A DNA stretch of 64,000 nt from Himantopus leucocephalus (taxonomy: Eukaryota; Chordata; Aves; Charadriiformes; Recurvirostridae): assembly GCA_003993805.1 (NCBI GenBank), contig RSEF01000002.1:69917120-69981119 (forward strand), read 5' to 3'. Below the pieces are notes generated by a model. The model was not told the origin of the DNA. It did not search any database and saw only the letters and a program-made list of their open reading frames with translations. Position numbers and translations under genes: made by a program. Of the stretch, positions 48,351 to 59,940 are shown in pieces. Within the stretch, counting starts at the first letter, position 1, and every line of letters begins with the position of its first letter.

Positions 48351-51300
48351 AAAAGAAATACAGAGCAATTACCCTAATCACAGTCTTAGCAAATGCGATT
48401 AATGATCAAACAGTTTTCCAACGTCTTGGCAAATCCTGTCTTAGTATTACTTGCCTTGAATTCCTCCCACAGCAATAAGCTGCGTAAGTTGACGAAATGC
48501 AAAAAGCAGTACCTTTTGTGTCCCAGGGGTGCTATAACTTGATTATATCCAACCTACTCTTCAGTAGCTGACCTAATTTCTTCTGTTGTTACAGTTTTAG
48601 AAGGAAGTTTTTACAGGCTCTTTGTACACGATATGGATTAGAACTCCAAGGTATCTTGGACAAAGCAGGAGGTGAAAAATAGTGTTTTGTTCCTGGTACG
48701 TTGTTGGTTTAGTTTAGTTGGGTGTGTCTGGTGAAGGAACAGAGGAGCCTAATTTTAAGACTTTCTGATTTTGTTCACCTTGCATTTATGTGTTCTGAGG
48801 CTAAAATAAACCTTGTGTTGCACATGTATGGTGGCTAATGAATTAGCTCCAGTCATCAGCTTAACTGCTAAGAAATTTAATACTGGGTCAAACCTAACGC
48901 ATTGGTGTGCTGTAAGTCTAGCACCTCAGACCTACTTTCAAAACAAACACCTCAAATTTGTCATTAAAAGGCTGCAATGCACCCCCTGGCAAGGCCTGCA
49001 TCCCAAAAAACGTGGCTGCGTGAGTCCTAGGCTGAGTCAAGGGGATCCTGCGAAAAGCGACAGTTTGCCAGTGCAGTGGCAAAGGGGATGGGATTTGTCT
49101 CATACGATTTTTGCAGTAACTTGCTATAGTCTGTTGATGTTTGCTCAGTCGCACCTAGTCAAACTGGTTTGCATTGTCTCCCGCCTCATCGTTTGTAAGT
49201 AATCCTTTCTCTTTTCTTTCTTTCTTTCTTTTTTTTTTTTTTTTTTTTAAACTTGCTGGTGCTGACGGTTGTGCTAGAATTGTTATTAGAAAATATCAAG
49301 GTGGAAAAAATAGAGTGGGTTCAGTGGCCTTGCCTGGAGTTCAGACTTAACTGCTTGAAATCACTCGCTTTTGGTGTATGTTCATTTCAGCAATTAATAA
49401 ATATGACTGAGTGTAGCGCAGTGCTTCAGAGTCTTCCCAACCCTTCCGTATGCGGTTCAAGGAACTACAATTTTGTGTCATGGCACATGCCTATAGTGAG
49501 AAATCAGAAAGTGGTTTCTGAATGGCACGAGCTGAAACCTTTCCCCTTGCTCACATGGGGAGAAAGGCTGGCTTGCAGCAATTTTTAATTCAGGAATACA
49601 AACTCTGGGGAGATGAAGTCTCTTGAATAGCTGTGACAGCGGTCCTAATTTAGAGTAAAGCATTCTGGGACTAAATAAATGGCACACCAGAAAGAGAAGG
49701 AGAACTGGAATGAGCCCACAGAAACTGCGGATGAGTAACCTAGGTTATTGTGCTAATGAGATTATGTTTTGCTTTGAGATCTCCTGTAAAGAAAGACTGA
49801 GTCACTTTGTCTTGGCCTATGTCATGGGGAGGTGGAGGCTAGGATTTATTTTTAATGACCAAAATAGCTGTCCAGCTGCCAGGGGAGTTCCTTGATTCCC
49901 TGCCCCCTGCCCGCCCCCCCCCAGCTATCCCTGAGAGTTACAGGGAACTTTTCCTTTCAGCCTCCTCTATGCCACCAGCCACAGTTCTCCAGCCAAGCCT
50001 CTCCAGACCTCCCTTACTGCCAGGCAGCGCCCCGCATGCCCTCCTTTTTAGCTTCTCCATCAATGTTTGGTGGGATGGCTTTCCTGCCCGGGGTCCAGCC
50101 TGGGAAGTGGCTGACAGCAGGGTCCCCCCCTGCCTCCCACCCCACTTTCTCTGGCCTGGGGCCTCCTGGAGACCCCCGGTACAGGGGAACCTCTCTGTGC
50201 TGCCGGGAGCCCCCTTCTCCAGGGAGGGCAGCTTTCTTCTCCCTGCAGGTATTGCAATGCTATCAGCCCCCCGCTGAGGTGGTGTTTGATTTCCCTGTTC
50301 TATCTTCAAGCACCAAGTAGAGCATTCCATATCTATAAAAATGTGTCTATTGTACATCCTGTTACAGTGATATAACATACAATGGGAATACGCTGGTGTA
50401 AGTCCCTTTTGTACAGCTTATCAGCCTCCCTAATAGGGAATTCATGGTGTTTTAATTATATTGATGTAGTTGCAGCCATACATAGTTCTCCGTGTAAAAA
50501 CAGGATGAGAAAAATCCCCTAGGTAAGAGAAATCCTGCTGGCCAGTTTTAGAAAAACCTTCACACGCATAACTTTTGTTTCAGGTGTCCTGCTATTCTCC
50601 GTACGCGAGAGCAGCTCTTGTTTGTAATGGGCTGATTAGTCATTTGACAAGTAAGCATGTTTACTCATAAAGCAACCTATCTAGCTGCATGCGTGACTAA
50701 ACTGAGTAACTACATAATTATATTTCTGTAACTCAAGCCTTCTCTGCTGCACCCCTTTCTTTGCGTAGGTTTTGTTTTATTCTCTCCTGTCTGTCATGTC
50801 CATCATTCACACTGTGTGCCCCACTAGCACAAAGCGCAGTGCCCAAGGCGGTGTTTGATCGCAGATATGTTCTGTATTGATACATTTTACAGCTCGCTTG
50901 TTCTGCTCAGAATTCAGAGGTGATACCGATTGAAAAATTTGAAGAAGAGAAAACTCATCTTCAAGTGTATCCAGACTTGTATTCAGCCTTACTCATTGCT
51001 TTGAGTATTAGGCAGAAGCGTCACTAGAGTTCTTATGGGACTGGTTATCCCCCACAAATATGAGCATTCATATGGCTTATAGTAGCGGTGGCAGAGCTGC
51101 ATCTACGGAGTGTCAGGCTCTAGGGCTCCAAATGTGCAAAATTACTTTCTTTAGATTGGCATTAACAGAGCCAATACAACAGCACTGTTCAGAGGATGAA
51201 GCCCTAAATTAGAAAGTGCTAGGCAGAAATTCAGACAGACTATGGAAATGCTGGACTGGGCAAAAAAGCTGTTAGCCTGGTAAGTCCGGCTCATTCATTT

Positions 51301-51619
51301 TCTTCCTTTCTCAGCGCAGTGCAACCACAATTTCTATCCCACATACCATCCTTAAATATATTTTACTATTTGTTTTAGTGCACTCCAGGCAGTTAATAAA
51401 TGCTTTCCTATATTTGTGACTGCTTGACTTTCATCAACTTCTGTTTATTTGTTCATTGTACTTTTTAATCCCTCAGTGGGGAAAAAAACCCAACCACTAA
51501 AACCATTTTTTTCAGTTTTATCAAATTGTTCTCTAATCACTGCTGGACGCTTTTTCTTTCTTTTAGGCTGCTAAATTAGGAGTTAACTCCAGTTTCCTGG
51601 CTAGTTTCTTCAAGTTTAC
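48351..51619. other. Non-coding DNA with a GC-rich patch
   Basis: No gene is recognised. A pyrimidine simple repeat lies at 49206-49248. From about 49870 to 50280 the sequence is GC-rich but not CpG-rich, and long frames of 140-146 codons open on both strands there. They are rich in Pro, Ser and Leu and lack any known domain, so I treat them as composition effects. A link to the RANBP9 first exon was considered but no similarity was found. Confidence 0.5.
49206..49248. repeat. (TTTC)n followed by a poly-T run
   Basis: A pyrimidine-only tract on the + strand: four or five TTTC units, then about 22 T. It is probably length-variable. Confidence 0.9.
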
Positions 51620-53060
51620 CTGAAAGGGGCAGGATGGAGGGGGAAGAGAGCTTGCCCAAGTCTTATGATTTGTATTATTCAGGCACAATGAAAAGAAGTA
51701 TGAAACAAGAAGTGTCAACAAATTTCACAAGGATTAATGTTTGCATCACTGATAAAGCAGAAGAAGAAACGCATGGCATGGTAAGAAGTAAAAGTGATCA
51801 GAAGAGGGTGTGACTGTGAAGAAGGAAGAAAATTAAAAGTTGAATGATGGTAAAAAAGGGAGTCAGGGAGGGATTTAAACAGGTGAGAAAATGGGCAAGA
51901 ATAATTGTATTGATTTTAGTTTGTAATAGGGGAAAGGGGCAATCATGGATTTCTCCCATATGAGTATACGGGAGGGGAAAAGGGGGGGAACATACAAGAG
52001 TGCTGTGACTTTGAGAGAAAAGGTTGGAAAGCTTGAACGCAGTCCGGCTGCCNCAAAGCTTGAACACGGTCTGGCTGCCTTGGGGTAGGACTGACTTTCA
52101 TTAGTCCAAGCAATGGGGACAGGACAAAAGAAAGGACAATGCATATAAACAGAGTAGAGGGACTAGAGTAGGACTTCAGGGGGGCTCCTCAGAAGTTCAG
52201 CAGCAGCCATGTGGAAGTCAAACTGGCAAAGACACTTTCCCAAGAAGATGGGAAGTGTCTAAAATGTAGGACTGGATGGATGCAGAGACAAAGATAAACG
52301 CACATGTCACTGATGCATAATGCTGCCAATGTGACTGGGTACTGATCTGCAGGGAGAGGCAGAAGAGAGAGAGCCTGCTGAGATTTCCATTTCCATGGCG
52401 AATGGGAATGGAAAAGGAAGCCTCATCTGTCAAAAGAAAGAAGTGAGGATGGAGTTGTGAAAGCCAAGGAGAGAAAGTGTTGAGAGTAAAGATAAAGTTG
52501 GCAGAGAGATGACAAAAGTAAGAGACAGGGATCAGCGAAGATATAAATAAAGACAACATCATTTAAGGAAGCAGAAGTCACAAAAGCAATTTCAGTGGTG
52601 CAAGGAGAGTAGATAGCAGAGTGTCCGAAATGCAAGACAGAGTAGAAAAGAGGCTTGGAAGTACTTGCTGTACGTGAGTTGTGGTATTAGTCTTGGTGAG
52701 AGATGAGCCAAGGAAATGAGGAAATGTTGTCAATATTGGGAATAACAGTGTGCACACCAGAGGAAAGTTAGTGGCAGCTCTGAAGGACAGAGGGAACGAG
52801 AGAGAAGTGTCAAGAGCGTGTGAAAGAGAAGTGGTGTGAGTCTTAATAGCTTTAGGAATTGGTCTATGCAGTCTTGCACTGTAAAAAGGAGAAGTCATAG
52901 GAGAAAGCTTGCCAGCATGGGTAGGGAAGATGTTTTCAGAGACTTTTCTTGCCACTGTCTGAAATCTGATGGATGTACATACATCCTTTAGCATCAGAGC
53001 TGGTTTTCAGACAAACCAGCAAGATGGACGGGAAGAATCAACCATAAGGAGGAAGAGTTA
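51620..53060. other. Strongly purine-biased block, about 1.4 kb
   Basis: For about 1.4 kb the + strand is dominated by A and G (roughly three quarters purine in parts such as 52441-52500). Long minus-strand frames open here (52218-52562 and 52578-52994) but encode Ser/Leu/Thr/Pro-rich sequence with no recognised domain, as pyrimidine-rich codons would give. Such skew over this length may come from an unrecognised old transposon, a transcribed non-coding locus, or expanded purine-rich DNA. A single-N join lies at 52053. Confidence 0.55.
52028..52079. repeat. Single-N contig join with imperfect flanking duplicate
   Basis: The 25 bp at 52028-52052 recur at 52055-52079 with three mismatches, separated by N (52053) and one base. 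This is probably an unmerged contig overlap. Confidence 0.7.
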
Positions 53061-56000
53061 AAGGAAAGGGGGGAAATATTTTGGTAGAGGAATATGGAAC
53101 TATCTAATTAGTCTAATTGGCATAATCTGTCGTTTCCTACAGTATCACCAGTTCTTAATATCCACTGTACTGAACGTCTGTGTAATGAAAAGTCAGGATT
53201 CAGGTCACTTGACAGACAGGCAGATGTACCTGCTGACTTCTAAGCTTATGCCTGTGTGTCTTTTATCCAAGATGAGAAGCAGGGAAAGAAAAACCAGTTT
53301 TCAAAGTCAGGGTCAGCAGAGACAGGCACATAATTTGCATTTTGCTTTATTAATGTGGGTTAGCTCAGCAGGTGAAGTCTAGCATACTGATAAATGACTT
53401 TGTAACAGGAAAAATAGGGTCAGTGACTACAAATCATTTTTCCCCCTGAAGTAAATGAGGCCCTGTTGGCAGGGGGACTTAGGGGGGGTCATATTTCATT
53501 TCAGTCAGAAAATACAGATGTAGGCTGGACCAAAAGGGCTCTGAATATATCACCAAGGAAAAATTATGATGAAAAAGAGGTGGAGCTAGGCCCTGCAGTT
53601 ATCACACTGTCCTGCTCCTAGGTGGTGATGGTTAGCTCCTGGTGTATTGGGTCCACGTGTTCTCCCACTGTGTTTAATCTGAGCAGCTCACAGAGCTGGC
53701 TCTATCCCTGGTTTCTTGCACAGAAACCCTCTGTTACCCCCTCTGTGGAAATGAGACCTTTTACAGCTTGGCTCCTGTAATCTCCCAAAACATAATTGCC
53801 CCTCCCTTTACCCGACACTCCCCATTAGCTCAAGCACAGGTTTTATCCCTCCCTTCCTATAAAGTAACACTGAATTACTGAGTACAGGGCATCCCTTCAT
53901 GGACGTATGGTTGTGGAAGCAATTGGGCACATGTGTTTGAGGAGTACTAGCACTGATCATGCCCTACTGAGGCAGCTCAAGGAATACATATAGATCTGTG
54001 CAAAATAATCAGTATCTATGTGTTTTTCCTTGCCTGCGTCTTCTGAGCTTTCTTTGGGCTGAGGTCAGAGACTTTGAAGCCTTCTGCTGTCCTCCAAGTC
54101 ATGGGAAGCTTCTTTAGTTGTGAGTTGGATCTCACAGCTAAACCGACAGGTCATGAAAGGAGGATTGTCTTTTNTCATGCCATGAAAGGAGGATTGTCTT
54201 TTCTGTTCCTCTGCTCAACCTTTCTGTGCCTCCGGGTGCACCCTCAGCCTGTCAGGCCCAGGGTGGGGTTAGACAGCTCATCTCACCCAATCCAATAATT
54301 ACTCACTGCCAAAAAGGGTGATCCCACTCCACCTCCTCCCAGCAGCTTCCCTTCTTGTGGCACTGGAGCTCGTCTTATCTGACAGCAAGGATTTTAAGGG
54401 ACCTAAACTAGTAGAAAGCTAACTCTGTCAAAGAAGGTGAGCAGTAATTTTGCTGGATTAGCTAGGTGAGCCATCCCACCAGAGGAACACACAAGCATAG
54501 CCTGGGGGAGACGGGACTGCCACGTTTGGTGTCAGCAAGCTGTTGGAGAGGCTTGGCTGCATCATCATGCCATACCCCACAGCATTGAAGAATCCATGCT
54601 CAATGCTGGTCCATGCTCTACCTCTGAGAAAATTCTTCCATTCCTCACTCCTGGACATCAGGCAAACTCGGCGGGACCGATTCAGCCTCTAGCTATCTGA
54701 GTTTCCAAAGCTGCTCTCATTTTGAATGGGAGCAACTGAGTTTTAGTAACTCTGCTTTCTCATCTCTGCAAGGCGTGTGACATGGGCTGACAGTTCAGCT
54801 CTACATCCACCGAGACATTCGGTACCTCAGCAATTTCTTACCTTAAACCAGAATACAAAAATTACACACAGACACGGTCCTCAAATTGTCACAGTTGGGC
54901 ACGATGAAGCACCTACACGTTGACCCAGAGCATATGTTACTTTTTTCCTGATTATATTGGCTCTGGTACCAGAACCGCAGGGTAGGGATAAGCGAGTACT
55001 GAACTGAGATGAATTTATACCTATTTTGTATTGAGACTGACATTTGTTTCAGTTTCCAGCACTATTATTAAAATGAAAAAATGTAAGCTATGCCATATTT
55101 TGTGTTCCGATTTATTGGTGTAAATGAAATGATATTTTTTTTTTATCCTTTGAACAAAGTTCCCTCAGAACTTTTGGCACTCTCTACTCTGGCTTGCAGT
55201 GACCTTACATTGATATATTTTTTGTGTGTGTTTGTGTGTCTCCTTTTTTCTTTTTGTTCATACATTATCTGTTGGCACAGAGCTAAATCCAAATTTCAGC
55301 AACCTCTTCCCATGGCTAAACAGCCAACCTACTGTCTTTTAACTGTTATTTTTTAATTTTGTGGATCCTGGATCTATAACCTCAGACAAGAGAAGTTAAA
55401 AGCAGGGCAGCATTACACATTCTAGTCTTTCGCAATATATTTATATCCTGCATGAACATAATCATTTTACTTAGATCCAACATATATCTAAGGTAGAAAA
55501 CATGACAGAATATTTGAGAAATGAGAGCAACTATTTTGTCTTTAAATCCGGTAATTAAAAACTAATTTGTCAAACTAAAGGCATTCTACTGTGTTGGCTT
55601 ACATCAGAGTGCTATAATACTTGTAACACACAACACAACTACTTCTGTAATCCTTTGATTTGTTTTTGTCTAACAAAATCTTCTGGGTAAATAAGTGCAC
55701 CTGTAGAAACGTTGCATTGTTACATACGTTTTTAAACATAGCACTGGATGTTCATTTCGAAAGGAAAATAGACAGCTGTTCTTTAATTACCACCTTTTAG
55801 CTCTGCTTACTTAAAGACATACTCATATCTCTGAAGAAAGGAGCTGCCTCCTCTTCAAGGAAGTTATCCCATCACTGTGTCCCACAGGAAACCTTGAGCT
55901 ACGGGGCCTTTCCAGCATGGCAAAGTGGACGTATTTCAGACCAATCCAGGAACTGGTTCAGCAACTAATTGTGCTTGACTAAATGTGGCGGGTTTTTTTC

Positions 56001-56319
56001 TTCCATAGGATGACAGGAATGTTTAAATAGCGGTCTGCAGAGGAATTGCTGCACCCCTCACTGCCTGTGGCCACTTCAGTGGGTGCTGTGCTGATGTGGT
56101 CAAGAGGCAAAAAAGGAAAGGTGACTTAAAGTGACTTCTCTCTTGCTTGCAGGAGGGCCCGCGCTTGCTGCTGCAGCAGCGCAGACAACTTTGAATGAAT
56201 CACAGGATTCTAAGAATTAGCGAGAAACCTCGTCACGTGGGCAACCCGCAGCACAGGAGCTGCCAGAACAATGCGGTGACTAAGGAGGCTGATGTGATCC
56301 CTGGATGTAGAATACCTTC
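53061..56319. other. Non-coding DNA, no recognised gene
   Basis: Short frames only. A single-N join with duplicated flanks lies at 54174. T/G-rich stretches occur at about 55136-55260. Nothing in it resembles a known exon. Confidence 0.5.
54152..54202. repeat. Single-N contig join with duplicated 22 bp
   Basis: The 22 bp at 54152-54173 recur exactly at 54181-54202, with N at 54174 and six further bases between. This is probably an assembly join rather than biology. Confidence 0.8.
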
Positions 56320-56720
56320 TGTAGGAGTGAAGAGGTGATATTACAGTAACATTAAAGGAATAGCATGTCTTGCTCTGGTGCCCACGCTTAAGAAAAATTA
56401 TGTTGACAATTCAGGCTTCAAAAAGGAGCAATAAGAGTTACATGATATCGAAGCAAAGCTGATTTATGGTAAGACACTTATGATCAGTCTCTTTAGTTTA
56501 TTGAAAAGAAGACTAACAGAGAACCTGATGATGAACAGTAGGCTGGTGCAGGTTCTTAGCCGCAAGGGGCTCTGTCACCCTGCGGACAAAGACATAGCCA
56601 CATCCCGTGGCAGGAGGTGAAAGCTGGAAATAAGGTAGATAGAGTAGTTCTGGGTAAAGATATCAATTAACTTCATCACAGTATTGTCCTTGGATGATAT
56701 TCTGGCTTAACAGCCACAGG
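56320..56720 (+). mobile_element. Ancient CR1/L3-type LINE remnant
   Basis: The + strand segment GGTGCCCACGCTTAAGAAAA (about 56378), then GGCTTCAAAAAGGAGCAATA, a CTCTTTAGTTTATTGAAAAG segment (about 56491) and AGAAGACTAACAG match the ORF2 3' portion of old amniote CR1/L3 elements, including the part preceding a TTAGAAAAGAGAAGGCT-like motif. Decay is heavy and no frame is open. Confidence 0.65.
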
Positions 56721-57239
56721 AGCCCTTTTAATTACTATGGCAAAGGTGTCACGAAATGTGTGCATGAATAATTGAGATGATATGCTATGTAAATAGGGCC
56801 AAATGCAACTACCCGAGGTCAGAAAACTCAAAAGGGCTGACTGGGACATCTGCATTTGAATAGCTCTGAGGGGAGGATTGTGCAAATAAAGGACTCTGTT
56901 GCTGCTATGGGGAATTCCAGGAGATGCTGGTTGTGGCCTTCCGAAAAGCATGATTTTCCTGTATTCCTTCCTGTGCCATGTCCGCCACTTTAGCCTGTAA
57001 AACAATATGTCATTTATCTTCAAATTCCTCCTCAGGGCTGGGTTCAGGGGTCATACATGTATTCAGGGAAAAATACTCCTATGCTTCTCTCCCATTAAAA
57101 TCAACAAGTTTTTAGGCTGTCTGAAGATAAACATAGAGTTCAGTCTTCTCTGAATGCAGCCAAGTAGCCTACTGATTGTGTCTAGGTAAAGAGCCGGTAG
57201 GGATCTTTCCTTCATTTCTTTGACTTCACACCAGTTTAT
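56721..57239. other. Non-coding spacer
   Basis: No gene is recognised. A 115-codon minus-strand frame at 56676-57023 partly overlaps the LINE remnant and has no known domain. Confidence 0.4.
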
Positions 57240-57390
57240 TTCACGTTGTCTATTTAGACGCTAAGCGCTTTAAAGCGCAAACTGTCATTTCTATGGATGT
57301 AGTGTTTAGCACAGCTGAAGCCTGTCTTGATTGAGAGTTCTAGATGCAACTTGAATGCAGGTAATAGAAATTTATAATAAAGCTTGTATT
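57240..57390 (+). mobile_element. L2/MIR-type 3' tail relic
   Basis: TGTCTATTTAGACGCTAAGC, then AAACTGTCATTTCTATG, GTGTTTAGCACAGCTGAAGC and a final AATAAAGC follow the layout of the L2/MIR 3' end (ATTGTAAGCTC, GGGACTGTCTT, CCTAGCACA, then an AATAAA-like tail). Diverged but in the right order. Confidence 0.5.
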
Positions 57391-59754
57391 AATGCTTGGT
57401 CTCCCATGCTGTATAGCTTGACATCAGTGCTGCTGTATCACTGCAAGCATTTACAAAAGCTACAGTCTTTCTGAGAGGACTCATCAAATGCTGTTGCAGA
57501 AGGATTTTGTGCTTTGCCTCACAACAAATACTTCCAGAACTGGATTGTTTCTTTTCCACGATCATCGCAAATTAAGACCACACACATCTCGTGCTCAAAG
57601 AAGAGCAAAAGAAATCAACATTTGCTAAACAGAAGTTAGTCTGATTCTAGCTAAGGACTGAAATAAATAAAGGCTTTTAGCATACATGGGCAGTCGCTAG
57701 GTCCTTGGGTAACTGCCTGCCCTCGGCTCTCTGTACATAGCTCTAGTTGCTAGCAGATCCTGGTTGAAATTCAAATCAGTTTCGGCATTGCTGCTGTCTC
57801 TTCTAATTGACTCTGTCGATACACTCAGCTAGTGGGAGGGACAGAGGAGCAAAGCAGGCAGAAAGGACCAGATGATTTCTAACACATGCTAGGCTATTCA
57901 GCAAAACGTTATGGACGCGAGGGCCCGACACCGCACAAGCATTGGGATTCCCCATGCCGTGCCAAGGAGCACTCTGTCAGAAAACCAAAAGAAATTTTTT
58001 TTTTTTTTAATGTTAGAAGCATTAGGGCCAGACAGCAGTTGAAAACCACAGCTCAGTTGGCGATGAGCACTGCGCAGCAGCGGAAGCGAGTGGAAAAATT
58101 CTGGCTGACTCATCCATAATTCATCTGGCGTCCTGGGGAATGTGCGGACTGGACTGGGATCCCTGGCACTCCTGCCAGGGAGAGGCCTGCTGCTCCAGCA
58201 AGACGTGGGCAGCGACCAGCCCTCTTCCAGCCAGGTAACCTCTCAGCCCCAAGGCTCACGGTGGGGCCGTCCCACCACCTCTGAAAGGGACTGGTCTCCC
58301 TCCTGCAGCACAGGACAGGGGAGCGTAGCCCCGGGAGAGTTAACAACTTGCACTTCATGACGATGCTGCTGTGGGGAAGGGTCAGTGAGGGAGCTGGCCC
58401 CATACCCTGGGATAACATGTGCGATGATTTGAGGAATCCATCCCAGCCTGTTCAGTATTTGCATCTTCATACCTGTGTGTGTGTGACATGAACTCTGCTT
58501 TGAGTGACTCTGCGCTTGGTGTACAACCTCCTGCTGGGATGTGTTTCCAAGGGCTCCTGGCGAAGGGCTGGCCAGGTGTTATTAAACCTTAATGATCTGT
58601 TCACACAGAACCCAAAAGGTAGGCGGCTACAACCCAGGGCAAAGTAGTTTTTAAGCCTGACCTTCAGCTTGGAGGTAGCTAAGCAACATATTCCATGTTG
58701 CGGGATTTCAGTCAGCTGATGAGGTTATTTTGAAGGCATGGCTGGCCTGAAGAGACAAGTAGAAGGTCTTGCGGGCTGTTTGAAAGAAAACCAGAAGAAA
58801 CAGGATGCCTATCAGAGACTGTCAGTGATTTGCAGTTGTGTGCAGTAGCCTAAACTCAGAGGAGTTTGCAAGAGAATCTTATGGAAAAGAATGGTGACAA
58901 GTAGTGAGGAAAAAATTACATAGACAAATGAAAGTAGATGTTAATTACTTTATCTCAATCCGTGCATTTCTTCTACTGCCCAGGGCTGAAGGAGCTGACT
59001 CCTTCAGGACTGACTGCTTCCACTGATTTTCTGAAAGGATGAATGAAGTTCAAAGTACTCAAAATACCAGAGCTGCAAAATAAGCTTGCAGGAAATCTGT
59101 CTATCCACCATTAGTCCTGGGACTGTGTGGTCAGCCACGCAGCCTAGGCAGAGCAAAGAGCTGAAGAGCATGTATACATGGTGGTGCCCAAACACAAGGG
59201 TCCAGGGTTGTCCACCTGGATTGCAGATGCCCCAAGACACCTGTAGATCAAGAGGGCTGTACACCATAATGGTTGCCACAATGGTTAACTTCCACCTGAA
59301 CGCGCTATTGGTGAGAGCATGGAATAACTTGACAAAACAAGATTCAGAACTCATTAGCTAGCCCACACAAGTCAAAACCATCAGTTACATTCAGAGTGTG
59401 CAAATGTATATCTATTCTACTTCCAGAAGCTGTATTTCAGGAAATTATCTTTTCAGGGCTGTAGTCATTGTCGTTACCCTCAATCACTTAAAGAAAAAAA
59501 AAAGGACGACATGACAGAGACACATAATCTAGAAAATGTAGCATGTTTTAATAATAAGAACTTTGCCTTGCCAAAGCAAAGTTTCTTTACTACATGATGC
59601 TTAATCTCACATACACATCCATGGTTATTTTCTTGTCTTAAATCTAATTACTTCCCAGTATTTCAGTTTGTCATATCTATTTTCATCTCATGTTCTGCCA
59701 CTGTTCCCAAGAGTACACTCCATTGCACAATTCTCTGTATTATTTATTTTGAGG
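57391..59754. other. Non-coding DNA, no recognised gene
   Basis: Short frames only. GC content rises at 58110-58420, where frames of 70-100 codons open on both strands without known domains. A T12 run is at about 57998 and a short (GT)n at about 58475. Confidence 0.5.
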
Positions 59755-59940
59755 CAGCTTCTGGGATAAAAAATTAGTCCTGGGATTTATCCACAGTTTT
59801 GACACTGGCCAGCTGGGTGACTTCTGGCCAAGTCACTGCACCTCTTCAGCACCGTTTTCCCAGCAGTACGAGTGGGGTAATAACCCCTTTTGAAAGCACA
59901 CGGAGATCTGCAGATGAAGCGCTGTATAGTTTACAGTCCC
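59755..59940 (+). mobile_element. MIR-family (CORE-SINE) relic
   Basis: The + strand contains CAGCTGGGTGACTTCTGGCC and AAGTCACTGCACCTCTTCAG, then a GTTTTCCCAGCAGTACGAGT segment and GGGGTAATAACCCC, then GAAGCGCTGTATAG. This parallels MIR: TAGCTGTGTGACCTTGGGCA, AAGTCACTTAACCTCT, TTTCC...CTGTAAAATGGGGATAATA, and AAAGCGCT. MIR SINEs were active before the amniote radiation, so few recognisable copies survive in birds. Confidence 0.75.

Noticed and set aside
49855..50378. Overlapping 140-146 codon frames on both strands
   Set aside because: The DNA is GC-rich and stop-poor. The Pro/Ser-rich products match nothing and frames open on both strands at once.
52578..52994. 138-codon minus-strand frame
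   Set aside because: It is rich in Ser, Leu, Thr and Pro, has no known domain, and is explained by the purine-biased + strand that removes stop codons.
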